In this document: positions 1 to 6,449 of the stretch, in pieces
Layout of the letters: each line of letters starts with the position of its first letter
Position numbering within the stretch: position 1 is the first letter of the stretch
Source of the DNA: Gammaproteobacteria bacterium
GTDB taxonomy: Bacteria; Pseudomonadota; Gammaproteobacteria; JAPPPA01
Reading direction: 5' to 3'
DNA length: 6,840 bases
Assembly (NCBI GenBank): GCA_028817755.1
Contig: JAPPPA010000085.1
Location: 1-6,840, forward strand
Program-made: the position numbers and the translations under genes
Notes under the pieces: generated by a model
What the model was told of the DNA's origin: nothing
Databases searched by the model: none
The model's input: only the letters and a program-made list of their open reading frames with translations

Positions 1-1615
1 CGGGAAACGCTCCCGGACCACCACCGCGACAATCAATAATCGCCACTTGGGCGAGGTTGTTGGTTGAGTTGCTCATGCCGCTGCGATAGGCATTAGCCAG
101 CGCCGGTTGCACGGCTTCGATACGCTCTTCGGTAAATACCGTATCTACATCGATACCACCAATTTTCTCGTTTAGATCCAAAAATTGAGACGGCAAAATA
201 ACGTCTTCTTGCAGCGGTAACAGGCCGTATTGCACACCAACATTATCTACAGGGAAACCAGCGAAGCCACGCTGAAGGCTTGTTTCAACATCTCCCCAAA
301 CCGCTTCTGGGCGTGGGCCGAAGATATTGATAGCAGCATCCTGAATAGTGCAGCGCACACCGTCTGGGTTGTCTTCTGGATGATAAGCATCATCCGACGC
401 ATCGTTATTACAACCTTCTGTTGCGACCGCAACGCTAAATTGCGCGGTCTCACTCACTTGCGAATTCACCACTGCGGTATGGCCTTGAACTGCCGCCATT
501 TGGTTTTCAGTCCAAGCAATACCGGCACCCCAGCGAGATGGCACGCCAAAGAAGTAATCAATGGTTTGGTGGTAATCCAAAAACTGAGTTGCGGTACTCC
601 AGGTGTCTGGGAACGAGCAGGTTGGCAGTAAGCCTTGATACAAGCCGGGATAAGCATTCGCCATCCATTGCAAAGCCAAAGAACCGCCAGAACAGCCTGC
701 GGCGATGGTGTAACGCAAATCACCGTACTGTTCGATGATGCGTTCTTTCACCATCACGATAGACTCAGCTTGTAGCGCCAAATTACAGTTGTGACCGGCG
801 TTGTTTAACGCAGTAGAAGCAACAAGGTAGCCACGCCCTAAAGCCTCAGCATTGGTGCCATTGCTAGGGCTAACCTCTGGCGCACTACCCGAACCATAAT
901 CTGTGCCGCAGCTAGCGCCATGCGTTACCAGTAGTTTGCCGTTGTATTGCTCTTGCGGATTTGCCGGTGTCCAGTCTTCGTCTGGTTGAATCAATGCCGC
1001 AATAGCGTATTGGTCACGGTTCTGAAAACCTTTTTCAATACGCACAATAAATGGCACTTCCACGCCTTCGTCGGTCGTGGTGGTCGCTACGTCATTCGGC
1101 GGGTTTTCAGGATCATAAGCCTGAAATTGTTGCGAACTAGAAGACTGGTACATATAGGTGTATTCGGGCGGCTGGTTGCACGCGTCATCTTCTGCCGCAC
1201 CGTTATTACAACGCCACGGTTCCAATTGAGGCCCACTAAATACGGGACCACCGTGCGGTGCATTAGTCACCGTGACAGCACTAACACCCGCATCAGAAAT
1301 CGCGGCAATCACGTTTTCACCAAGCGCTAGTCCAGTCACCAAAGCACGGTAACCACCATCTACATACGGCTCGAACTGGCCCGAAATATCTACACCGTTA
1401 AGCGTAACGTTAGGTGAACCGGTGCTCTCAACATGCACCAACACGTCGCCACCGCTCACCAGGTCAGCGCGGTTAGAAACAATGCTTAGTGTCGCATCGC
1501 TGCCTTTAGAGGTACTTAAACCGGGCATGTCAGGGCTGCCGCCACCACAAGCGGTAAGCGCAGCGAATAGCCCGCCCATTGCCGCTATTTTTAGCAGCCT
1601 TACGTTGTTAAGCAT
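1..1615 (-). CDS. DUF6351 family lipoprotein, alpha/beta-hydrolase-like (C-terminus outside window)
   Basis: An uninterrupted frame of 538 codons starts at ATG 1615-1613 and runs off the left edge, so the C-terminus is missing. The start is set by a strong GAGGAGA site five bases upstream and by the signal peptide that follows. The lipobox L-T-A-C places the lipidated Cys at residue 23; Gly at +2 predicts outer-membrane sorting. Residues about 38-115 look like a beta-sandwich N-terminal domain (SNRADLVSGGDVLV). The later part resembles a secreted alpha/beta hydrolase: an HG pair at His232 that could line an oxyanion hole, and a nucleophile elbow GCSGGS at 307-312 with Ser309 as candidate nucleophile. 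About nine further Cys suggest an oxidised, extracytoplasmic fold. I recognise the family as DUF6351 from the overall pattern. Its substrate is unknown to me; an esterase or depolymerase role is inference. The acid and His of a triad may lie beyond the window. It lies 158 bases after the FAD oxidoreductase gene on the same strand and has its own promoter candidate. Confidence 0.86.
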   Translation of the reverse strand, partial: MLNNVRLLKIAAMGGLFAALTACGGGSPDMPGLSTSKGSDATLSIVSNRADLVSGGDVLVHVESTGSPNVTLNGVDISGQFEPYVDGGYRALVTGLALGENVIAAISDAGVSAVTVTNAPHGGPVFSGPQLEPWRCNNGAAEDDACNQPPEYTYMYQSSSSQQFQAYDPENPPNDVATTTTDEGVEVPFIVRIEKGFQNRDQYAIAALIQPDEDWTPANPQEQYNGKLLVTHGASCGTDYGSGSAPEVSPSNGTNAEALGRGYLVASTALNNAGHNCNLALQAESIVMVKERIIEQYGDLRYTIAAGCSGGSLALQWMANAYPGLYQGLLPTCSFPDTWSTATQFLDYHQTIDYFFGVPSRWGAGIAWTENQMAAVQGHTAVVNSQVSETAQFSVAVATEGCNNDASDDAYHPEDNPDGVRCTIQDAAINIFGPRPEAVWGDVETSLQRGFAGFPVDNVGVQYGLLPLQEDVILPSQFLDLNEKIGGIDVDTVFTEERIEAVQPALANAYRSGMSNSTNNLAQVAIIDCRGGGPGAFP

Positions 1616-1620
1616 GATTG

Positions 1621-1627
1621 TCTCCTC
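1621..1627 (-). promoter_or_regulatory. Ribosome binding site of the DUF6351 gene
   Basis: GAGGAGA on the minus strand, five bases before ATG 1615-1613. It is a near-ideal Shine-Dalgarno site and favours this start over the in-frame ATG at codon 13. Confidence 0.8.
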
Positions 1628-1644
1628 AGCTTTCAGCGTTATTT

Positions 1645-1660
1645 ATGGTTTATTAACCAT
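1645..1660. promoter_or_regulatory. Inverted repeat at the probable transcription start of the DUF6351 gene (candidate operator)
   Basis: ATGGTT-tatt-AACCAT is a perfect 6-4-6 dyad. It begins three bases downstream of the candidate -10 box (1663-1668), so it covers the expected transcription start near 1656. The size and place suit a dimeric repressor operator. A short 6-bp mRNA hairpin is the alternative. A repeat this short could occur by chance; its position is the main support. Confidence 0.4.
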
Positions 1661-1662
1661 GC

Positions 1663-1692
1663 AGTATAGCTTGAAACTAATTTGCTTCGTAA
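1663..1692 (-). promoter_or_regulatory. Candidate sigma-70 promoter of the DUF6351 gene
   Basis: Minus-strand -10 box TATACT (1663-1668, five of six consensus bases) with a weak -35 TTACGA (1687-1692, three of six) at 18-base spacing. The poor -35 box would fit an activated or regulated promoter. It would give a leader of about 40 bases. The rest of the 158-base gap (1616-1773) holds no gene and no convincing terminator for the upstream oxidoreductase gene, so read-through is possible. Confidence 0.45.
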
Positions 1693-1773
1693 TTTTGCGT
1701 TTTGCGATAGCAACAGCCACGACTCGCCCTGACGAGTACGCCATACGAATGAATCATTTAGATAAACAGCGGG

Positions 1774-3039
1774 TTACGCTGAAACTAGGTAACCGGCAAT
1801 GCTTTTAGCAGAAGCAACAGCGTTTTCTAACAGTGGAATACCGCGCCGCGAGTAGGAGCCACAGAACCAAATTTTGCGGTCTGTTTGCTGATGCAGTTTT
1901 TCTAAGCCTTTAATGGCTTGTAGCGAAGCTTGGGTCACGACTGGGCGGTCTACTGTGGCGTCTACCAAAATTTTGTCGGTAGCCGGTTCAACCAACGGAT
2001 TCCAAGACTCGAAGATATTGGCTTGGCCTTCCAACTCGGGGTAAATACGATTGAGCCAGATGCTGGCCATTGGGCGTGGTTCAGTCGCTGAGAGCAAAAA
2101 ATTCACCGGCGCCCATTCGCCTTTATTGTCTGGCGCTAAGGCTTCGTCTCGATGCACCACAATACGGCCAGACTCGTAACGAATTTGGCTGAGTGCGTCT
2201 TGTTCTTCTGCTGTCGGTTCAGCCAATAGTTCTAAGGCCTTATTGGCCTGCGTCGCAATTACGGCGTGATCAAATAATTCTGTCGCGCCATTCTGATCAG
2301 TAATTTCCACGCCATTTTCTGTGGCACGAATACCTTTTAACTTGGTGTTATAGCACACGTCTTTAGCGGCTTTGGCGAGTTTATCTGTGACCTCATACAC
2401 ACCATTCGTTAAGCGGTGCACGCTTGAGCTAATGAGATCACTGGCGAGGTACTCCAAAATAATACCGGCGGGATACGCAGCCACGCTATCGTAGTCACAA
2501 GTGCAAATACCGGCAAAGGCGGGATACAAAAATTGCTCGGCAAAACGTTGCGAATAGCCTTTACTCGCCAACCAGTCGGCCAGTGTTTTTTTATCGGCTT
2601 TTTCTGAGCGTTGCAGGTTACCGCCGTGACGTTTGGCGTCATTTAAGAAACGCAGCAACTCTGCGCCCAAACCAAGTGCTTGCGGCTTAAGCAAGCTCTT
2701 GCCCGCCAACATGGGCAAGCTATAAGGGCCGGCTCTTAGGTTGTTGTAACGAAAGTAGGTATCGCCATGCAGCTGGCTAAATGAAGCGGCGTAATTGACT
2801 GGCTCAAAGGGAATACCCGCTTCGGTATACAGCGCCGTGAGCGTTGGGTAGTAGCCCTCAAAAAACACGCGCATGGGCACGTTGATGTAGACGCTGCCCT
2901 TTGGGGTATCTACTTCTACCGAATGCGCGTCCATACCCACGCGGCTGCCACGCTCAAACAACGTGACCTCGTGTTTGTCTTGCAAATACCAGCAGGCAGA
3001 TAGCCCCGCAATACCGCTACCAATAACGGCTACTTTCAT
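1774..3039 (-). CDS. FAD-dependent amine-oxidase-like oxidoreductase (NAD/FAD-binding, COG2907-like)
   Basis: 421-residue flavoprotein of the amine oxidase / protoporphyrinogen oxidase / desaturase superfamily, probably soluble or peripheral to the membrane. The N-terminus is a Rossmann dinucleotide-binding fold: GSGIAG at 7-12, then Glu29 at the end of the second strand (LFERG) to bind the ribose. A VPMRVFFEGYYP segment (54-65) and FLYPAFAGI (170-178) match the substrate-domain layout I associate with COG2907-type proteins. A C-terminal WFCGSY segment (391-396) is where such enzymes close over the flavin. The start fits the family because the fold begins at residue 2, although no good Shine-Dalgarno site is visible. 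Two motifs are atypical: the usual LGGH-type stretch reads RVGMDAHS (33-40), and the C-terminal segment lacks the G-x-H-E-D-G pattern I expect in close COG2907 members. The substrate is unknown. It follows the UbiA gene by 52 bases, so a shared lipid or quinone pathway is a reasonable inference. Confidence 0.9.
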   Translation of the reverse strand: MKVAVIGSGIAGLSACWYLQDKHEVTLFERGSRVGMDAHSVEVDTPKGSVYINVPMRVFFEGYYPTLTALYTEAGIPFEPVNYAASFSQLHGDTYFRYNNLRAGPYSLPMLAGKSLLKPQALGLGAELLRFLNDAKRHGGNLQRSEKADKKTLADWLASKGYSQRFAEQFLYPAFAGICTCDYDSVAAYPAGIILEYLASDLISSSVHRLTNGVYEVTDKLAKAAKDVCYNTKLKGIRATENGVEITDQNGATELFDHAVIATQANKALELLAEPTAEEQDALSQIRYESGRIVVHRDEALAPDNKGEWAPVNFLLSATEPRPMASIWLNRIYPELEGQANIFESWNPLVEPATDKILVDATVDRPVVTQASLQAIKGLEKLHQQTDRKIWFCGSYSRRGIPLLENAVASAKSIAGYLVSA

Positions 3040-3091
3040 TGCGCTGCACTTTTAAATGGATGGTGGGCTTTCATTACCATGAACAACATAT

Positions 3092-4003
3092 TTACAAAAA
3101 CAGCTGCGCCACCCAAAGCAGCAGCAACCAGAGCTGGCCAATCATGATGGTCAGCATAAAACGTTTATGCTCTGTTGTGTCTTCGGTTAAGCCAGAAAAA
3201 CGAGCGCCGATAAACAAGAGGCTGGGCGGGCCTGCAATAAGCAGAGCCGTTGCAAACGCCGCCGTAGCTTCTAAAACAAAGAAAAGCACTAATGCAGACG
3301 CGAACGCTGAAAGCAGTACCGCCTGCCGTTTGGCTTTTATTACGCCGTACCGTACAGGGTACGTGCGTTTGCCACCGAGCTCGTCCGAATCGATATCGGG
3401 CAAGGCCGTGACAATATTAGAGGCAAAAAAGATGAGGAATACCGGCAACAAAAACAGCCAAGGGAAAGCCGCCAAGCTGCCTGTTTGCAAATAGAACGCA
3501 CACAACGGCAAACCTACTCCACAACTTAAACCTTGATGCAGCTCGCCAAAGCCTCGATAAGACGACTTAACCGGCGGCAAGCTATATGACCAACTAGCGA
3601 ACAGCCCCAAGACCACAAACAGTAGTAATAACGGGCGCCCATCCAACGCCGCCACGCAGGCTAAACCTAATGCGGCAATAGCAGGAATAAACGATGCACG
3701 ATAAAGCTGCGTGCCGGTTAATTTTCCATCCGGAATTACGCGCGATCCGCCAGACAACCAATAGTTGTGATTCTGTCGGTCTAACTGCTCATCTGCGTAA
3801 TCGTTCAAGTACAAAGTATGCACTTGAATAAACACCCCAAACAGTTGCGCGAAGACAAACCATTGCCAAGAAAAATGGCCGGCAACAGACAGCGCTAAGC
3901 CCTGCCCTAGCAGTAACGGAATCGCGATCATCCCGTGCCCAACAGGCCGTGCAGCTGTGAGCCAAGGTAACAAGTTAGCGAAGGCTGAAGGCAATGCGAG
4001 CAC
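3092..4003 (-). CDS. UbiA-family membrane prenyltransferase
   Basis: 303-residue polytopic inner-membrane protein; UbiA enzymes usually have about nine helices and 280-320 residues. Both Mg-diphosphate motifs are intact: NDYADEQLD at 67-75, and D203-I-D-S-D207 followed by GGKRT (210-214). GGSRVI (85-90) and YSLPP (140-144) are further conserved stretches, seen especially in MenA-like and uncharacterised UbiA members. The reaction would be transfer of a polyprenyl group from its diphosphate to an acceptor in the membrane. The acceptor cannot be told; menA is possible, but the gene neighbours are not menaquinone genes, so I give no symbol. The start is GTG 4003-4001, directly preceded by an in-frame TGA; TTG at codon 4 is an alternative. 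There is no clear Shine-Dalgarno site and only seven bases separate it from the hydrolase stop codon, which points to translational coupling. Confidence 0.93.
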   Translation of the reverse strand: MLALPSAFANLLPWLTAARPVGHGMIAIPLLLGQGLALSVAGHFSWQWFVFAQLFGVFIQVHTLYLNDYADEQLDRQNHNYWLSGGSRVIPDGKLTGTQLYRASFIPAIAALGLACVAALDGRPLLLLFVVLGLFASWSYSLPPVKSSYRGFGELHQGLSCGVGLPLCAFYLQTGSLAAFPWLFLLPVFLIFFASNIVTALPDIDSDELGGKRTYPVRYGVIKAKRQAVLLSAFASALVLFFVLEATAAFATALLIAGPPSLLFIGARFSGLTEDTTEHKRFMLTIMIGQLWLLLLWVAQLFL

Positions 4004-4010
4004 TCAAAAA

Positions 4011-4910
4011 CTAGTTAAGCGTTTGGGCTTCTTCCCACGCTCGGCGCAGTACGAATTCGCGATCTAAGCGATACACAAACGGCAGGCTACCAATACCGTA
4101 TCCGCCGTCTTCCGTAAGCTCTGCTTGCTGGTAGGTTTGCTCTAGAGTCCAGCCATTCGCTTTCACCGCTTTCACTACGCCACTGAGCTGTGTCAGAAAA
4201 CTCTGAAACACACGAATGCCGTCGGCGTCGGACACAACGCCATGACCGGGAATCGCAATTTCAAATGGCTGATTTAACGTGTTTTCTAAGGTTTGTGGCC
4301 AGTTGGTAATCGACGCACCATGGTCGATATCAATATTCGGGTAACGCCGATTAAAGAATAAGTCGCCTAAGGCAATAATGCCTTGGTCCAACAGCACCAC
4401 TACAAGGTCACCATCAGTATGACCGCGGCCGGGGTGCAGCAGCCGAATACGCTGATCACCGACTTTAATATCTTCTACGCCATCGACTAACTTATTCGGC
4501 AACAGCTCAGCCGCGTCGCCATCCCAGTAACCTTCAACGGGATCGCTGTGCTGGAGGTATTTGAGTGTATTACTGGTGGCGACAACATCCACTGCAGTAT
4601 CAAAGGCTGGATTACCGTGGCTGTGGTCTCGGTGGAAGTGAGTGTTAATAATCATCACCACCGGCTCGCCAGTGATTTCTTGGGCTTTGTCTTTCAACAA
4701 GCGGCCCTGCATTTTGAAGGTGAGCGAGTCCACCATCACCGCACCGGCACCGGTTTTTAGCAATGTCACATTACCGCCAAAACCGTGTAACACCCAAGCA
4801 CGCTCGGTAAGTTGTGCCACTTCAATAGTGCTGAGCCGTTTGTAAACGTAACCACCAAACGCCACACCTAGGACGGCGATAACGACCAACGCTCTAACTA
4901 GCCATTTCAT
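4011..4910 (-). CDS. Membrane-anchored metallo-beta-lactamase-fold hydrolase
   Basis: 299 residues. An N-terminal hydrophobic segment (about 4-22) is either a membrane anchor or an uncleaved signal; there is no clear cleavage site, and basic residues on both sides leave the topology open. The rest is an MBL-fold domain with the full two-zinc ligand set: H91-x-H93-x-D95-H96, His164 (GRGHTDGD), Asp183 (LGDLFF) and His223 (IPGHG). It should therefore be an active hydrolase. The pattern resembles the broad group of periplasmic SoxH / quinoprotein-relay-type MBL proteins more than beta-lactamases proper, but the substrate is not readable. The start ATG is supported by AGAGGAAG five bases upstream. 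That site sits inside a strong hairpin. The gene is followed closely by the UbiA gene and probably leads that operon. Confidence 0.93.
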   Translation of the reverse strand: MKWLVRALVVIAVLGVAFGGYVYKRLSTIEVAQLTERAWVLHGFGGNVTLLKTGAGAVMVDSLTFKMQGRLLKDKAQEITGEPVVMIINTHFHRDHSHGNPAFDTAVDVVATSNTLKYLQHSDPVEGYWDGDAAELLPNKLVDGVEDIKVGDQRIRLLHPGRGHTDGDLVVVLLDQGIIALGDLFFNRRYPNIDIDHGASITNWPQTLENTLNQPFEIAIPGHGVVSDADGIRVFQSFLTQLSGVVKAVKANGWTLEQTYQQAELTEDGGYGIGSLPFVYRLDREFVLRRAWEEAQTLN

Positions 4911-4915
4911 GCGGG

Positions 4916-4949
4916 CTTCCTCTCAGCACATTGCAATACTGAGAGGAAG
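4916..4949 (-). promoter_or_regulatory. Hairpin sequestering the ribosome binding site of the MBL hydrolase gene
   Basis: Perfect 11-bp inverted repeat CTTCCTCTCAG / CTGAGAGGAAG (4916-4926 and 4939-4949) with a 12-base loop. In the minus-strand mRNA the 3' arm contains the Shine-Dalgarno site AGAGGAAG, and the ATG follows five bases after the stem. Folding would hide the whole site. No U-run follows, so it does not look like an intrinsic terminator. It may be a translational switch, or at DNA level an operator. A weak promoter (-35 ATAACA 4976-4981, -10 AATAGT 4953-4958, 17-base spacing) would start transcripts inside the 5' arm and leave a shorter stem. Confidence 0.6.
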
Positions 4950-4970
4950 ATTACTATTTCCTTCGCGCCC

Positions 4971-4994
4971 GCGAGTGTTATTTCTAACGCTCGC
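4971..4994. terminator. Possible hairpin after the Cys-rich lipoprotein gene
   Basis: GCGAGTGTTA (4971-4980) and TAACGCTCGC (4985-4994) form a 10-bp stem with one imperfect pair (G-T on the plus strand, C-A on the minus strand) and a 4-base loop. It begins 13 bases after the lipoprotein stop codon. There is no T-tract on the minus-strand side, so termination would be weak or would need Rho; it could also just stabilise an mRNA 3' end. The whole gap 4911-5007 holds only this and the RBS hairpin. Confidence 0.35.
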
Positions 4995-5007
4995 TAGAAA
5001 AGATTGG

Positions 5008-6294
5008 TTACTGGCAGAGATGCACCATCACGCTGTCAGCATTCCACGCACCCACTTGGGCTTGATTGGTGACCGTTGTGGTTTCAGATTTGTAATCTGC
5101 CGCCGCTGAGCCGGTGCCGGTTGCGCCGTGGGCGGGTGCATCTAAATCACCTTTGTAGTCGCCTTTTAAATTCAACTCAGAACGTGAATTACCGGTTGAG
5201 GTGCGATGGGCTTGAATCGTTTTAGCGATTGCCACATGGCCGCCCGTAACTCCTGTTAATTGCGACGCTAAGCCCGCGCTATTTTTACCGCCACTAACCG
5301 ACGCGCCATAGTCGCTACAGCAATCACAGCGCCCCTGCCCCATGGCGCGAATAGACGAATGTAGGTCGTCTTTCACACTAAACGACATGATTTTGCAGGC
5401 GGTTCCAACCTTGGTGCAGTCCACTGCCTGACGATATGAGCCGCCACGAACCCAGTTGCCATAGCCAAACCAAGCATCGCTACATACCTGGCTGGTAGAA
5501 GGTTTCTTGGTATCGGTGTTGTATAGGTCTCGGCAAATCGTTGTGCTGATAGGAATTGGCTCGTTAACGAGCGGGGTTTTGGTATCGAAAGTCCCAGACT
5601 TTAGGTCATAACCACCCAGCTGATTATCCGGCATGGCGGCCATAATAATTGCTGCGGCCGTAGCCACTGGGCCCATGCAATTGGGGAACAGCTCGTTCAC
5701 AGGCTCGTCGGTGAGAAATTCACCTACCGCCGGTAATGCTGGGTCTAGCAGAGCAATATTGCAGCTGCCGTCAGGTTGGTCATATCGGGCTAAGTACGCG
5801 TCGTAACTCAACTCAAATTCACCAATCACACCACTCACCGCAATCACGACGAATTCACTCAACAGTGACGCTTCAGCGCCGGGCCAAGCGCTATTAGAAA
5901 AGAATTGCCCTGGCACAAAGTTCAATTCGGCTTCTCGGTCTCGATCGCGATCCAAAAACCAATAGCCCTCGCCATTAGGACGACGCCCCTCACTAATACG
6001 CTGATAGTTTTCTTCTGCACTGAGTAAGCCACTCACGGCTTGCCCAACCAGTTTGATATTGAACTCAGGCGGCGCTAGTTCATTCAGGTTTGAATAAGCC
6101 TGCGCCACAATCGCACCAATTTGGGCTTGCTCAACTTCAGGATTTACCGCAGAAGGATTGTCTGCTGGTTGCTCTGGTTGTGGAGGTGTTGAATTGCCGC
6201 CACCAGTTGCCGCCGGGTCTGGGCAGCCCACAAGTAACAGTGATAAGACTGAAAAAATACCGAATACAACGGCGCGCGAAATAGAAGGCTTCAT
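5008..6294 (-). CDS. Unrecognised Cys-rich lipoprotein
   Basis: 428 residues; I do not recognise the family. The signal peptide ends in a lipobox L-V-G-C with the lipidated Cys at 24 and Pro at +2, so an outer-membrane lipoprotein is likely. A Gly/Pro/Gln/Asn-rich linker covers about 27-50. The mature domain has ten further Cys, an even number that could form five disulfides. They include a CDCC cluster at 323-326 and a Cys at the penultimate residue (427). About 325-425 is rich in Gly, Ser, Thr and Ala, like an extended beta or surface region. A DRDRDRE stretch lies near 110. No catalytic motif is evident. The start is supported by GGGGAG six bases upstream and a good promoter. It lies 97 bases before the hydrolase gene on the same strand but is separated from it by two hairpins, so co-transcription is uncertain. 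Confidence 0.86.
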   Translation of the reverse strand: MKPSISRAVVFGIFSVLSLLLVGCPDPAATGGGNSTPPQPEQPADNPSAVNPEVEQAQIGAIVAQAYSNLNELAPPEFNIKLVGQAVSGLLSAEENYQRISEGRRPNGEGYWFLDRDRDREAELNFVPGQFFSNSAWPGAEASLLSEFVVIAVSGVIGEFELSYDAYLARYDQPDGSCNIALLDPALPAVGEFLTDEPVNELFPNCMGPVATAAAIIMAAMPDNQLGGYDLKSGTFDTKTPLVNEPIPISTTICRDLYNTDTKKPSTSQVCSDAWFGYGNWVRGGSYRQAVDCTKVGTACKIMSFSVKDDLHSSIRAMGQGRCDCCSDYGASVSGGKNSAGLASQLTGVTGGHVAIAKTIQAHRTSTGNSRSELNLKGDYKGDLDAPAHGATGTGSAAADYKSETTTVTNQAQVGAWNADSVMVHLCQ

Positions 6295-6300
6295 CGGCTT

Positions 6301-6306
6301 CTCCCC
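6301..6306 (-). promoter_or_regulatory. Ribosome binding site of the Cys-rich lipoprotein gene
   Basis: GGGGAG on the minus strand, six bases before ATG 6294-6292. It fixes the start in front of the lipoprotein signal peptide. Confidence 0.75.
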
Positions 6307-6318
6307 AAGGCATTGTGT

Positions 6319-6332
6319 AGGCGTGCACGCCT
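6319..6332. promoter_or_regulatory. 14-bp perfect palindrome at the lipoprotein promoter (candidate operator)
   Basis: AGGCGTGCACGCCT reads the same on both strands. It begins one base downstream of the -10 box at 6334-6339 and covers the expected transcription start near 6327. That is the usual place for a repressor site that blocks polymerase. A binding protein cannot be named. A 5'-leader hairpin is less likely because part of the palindrome would not be transcribed. Confidence 0.5.
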
Positions 6333-6333
6333 G

Positions 6334-6361
6334 AGTCTAGGTCAGCATATGGGGCTGTCAA
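6334..6361 (-). promoter_or_regulatory. Sigma-70 type promoter of the Cys-rich lipoprotein gene
   Basis: Minus-strand -35 TTGACA (6356-6361, perfect consensus) and -10 TAGACT (6334-6339, four of six) with a 16-base spacer. Transcription would start near 6327, giving a leader of about 33 bases. This is the best promoter in the window. Confidence 0.6.
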
Positions 6362-6379
6362 TGAAACTTGACGAAGTTT
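6357..6379. repeat. Overlapping inverted repeats upstream of the lipoprotein promoter
   Basis: GTCAA-N6-TTGAC (6357-6372) overlaps AAACTT-gacg-AAGTTT (6364-6379). Both are perfect, and the first includes most of the -35 box. They could be binding sites for a regulator of the divergent pair of genes, or short chance dyads in an AT-rich region (6389-6406 is almost all A and T). Confidence 0.3.
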
Positions 6380-6449
6380 GTCGGCTTGAAAATTTAATTT
6401 AATTCAGCAACTTACGCATGTCTACTGACTACTCAAGAGACTAACCGCC

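Noticed and set aside
230..738. Overlapping open frames on both strands within the left end
   Set aside because: All are out of frame with the DUF6351 protein, whose frame runs unbroken to the window edge.
1693..1706. TTTTGCG repeated twice in tandem
   Set aside because: A single 7-base duplication in a non-coding gap is likely chance; no further copies are present.
1722..1737. ACTCG-N6-CGAGT hairpin between the oxidoreductase and DUF6351 genes
   Set aside because: A five-pair stem without a T-tract is too weak to call a terminator.
1748..1758. AATGA-a-TCATT dyad downstream of the oxidoreductase gene as a terminator
   Set aside because: The stem is five AT-rich pairs with a one-base loop and no T-run follows, so it cannot act as an intrinsic terminator.
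947..1808. Two plus-strand open frames (947-1330 and 1422-1808)
   Set aside because: Both lie largely opposite the DUF6351 coding frame, which is continuous and has a lipobox and a hydrolase motif. The translations are not protein-like.
3039..3494. Open frame of 151 codons on the plus strand opposite the UbiA gene
   Set aside because: It lies antisense to a gene with both catalytic motifs intact, its product resembles no family, and it has no ribosome binding site. It is a shadow frame.
3092..4003. Assignment of the prenyltransferase as menA or ubiA
   Set aside because: The motifs are common to the superfamily and no quinone biosynthesis gene is adjacent, so a specific symbol is not supported.
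5943..5952. GATCGCGATC palindrome, resembling the HIP1 element
   Set aside because: It does not match GCGATCGC, occurs once, and is explained by the DRDRD codons of the lipoprotein.
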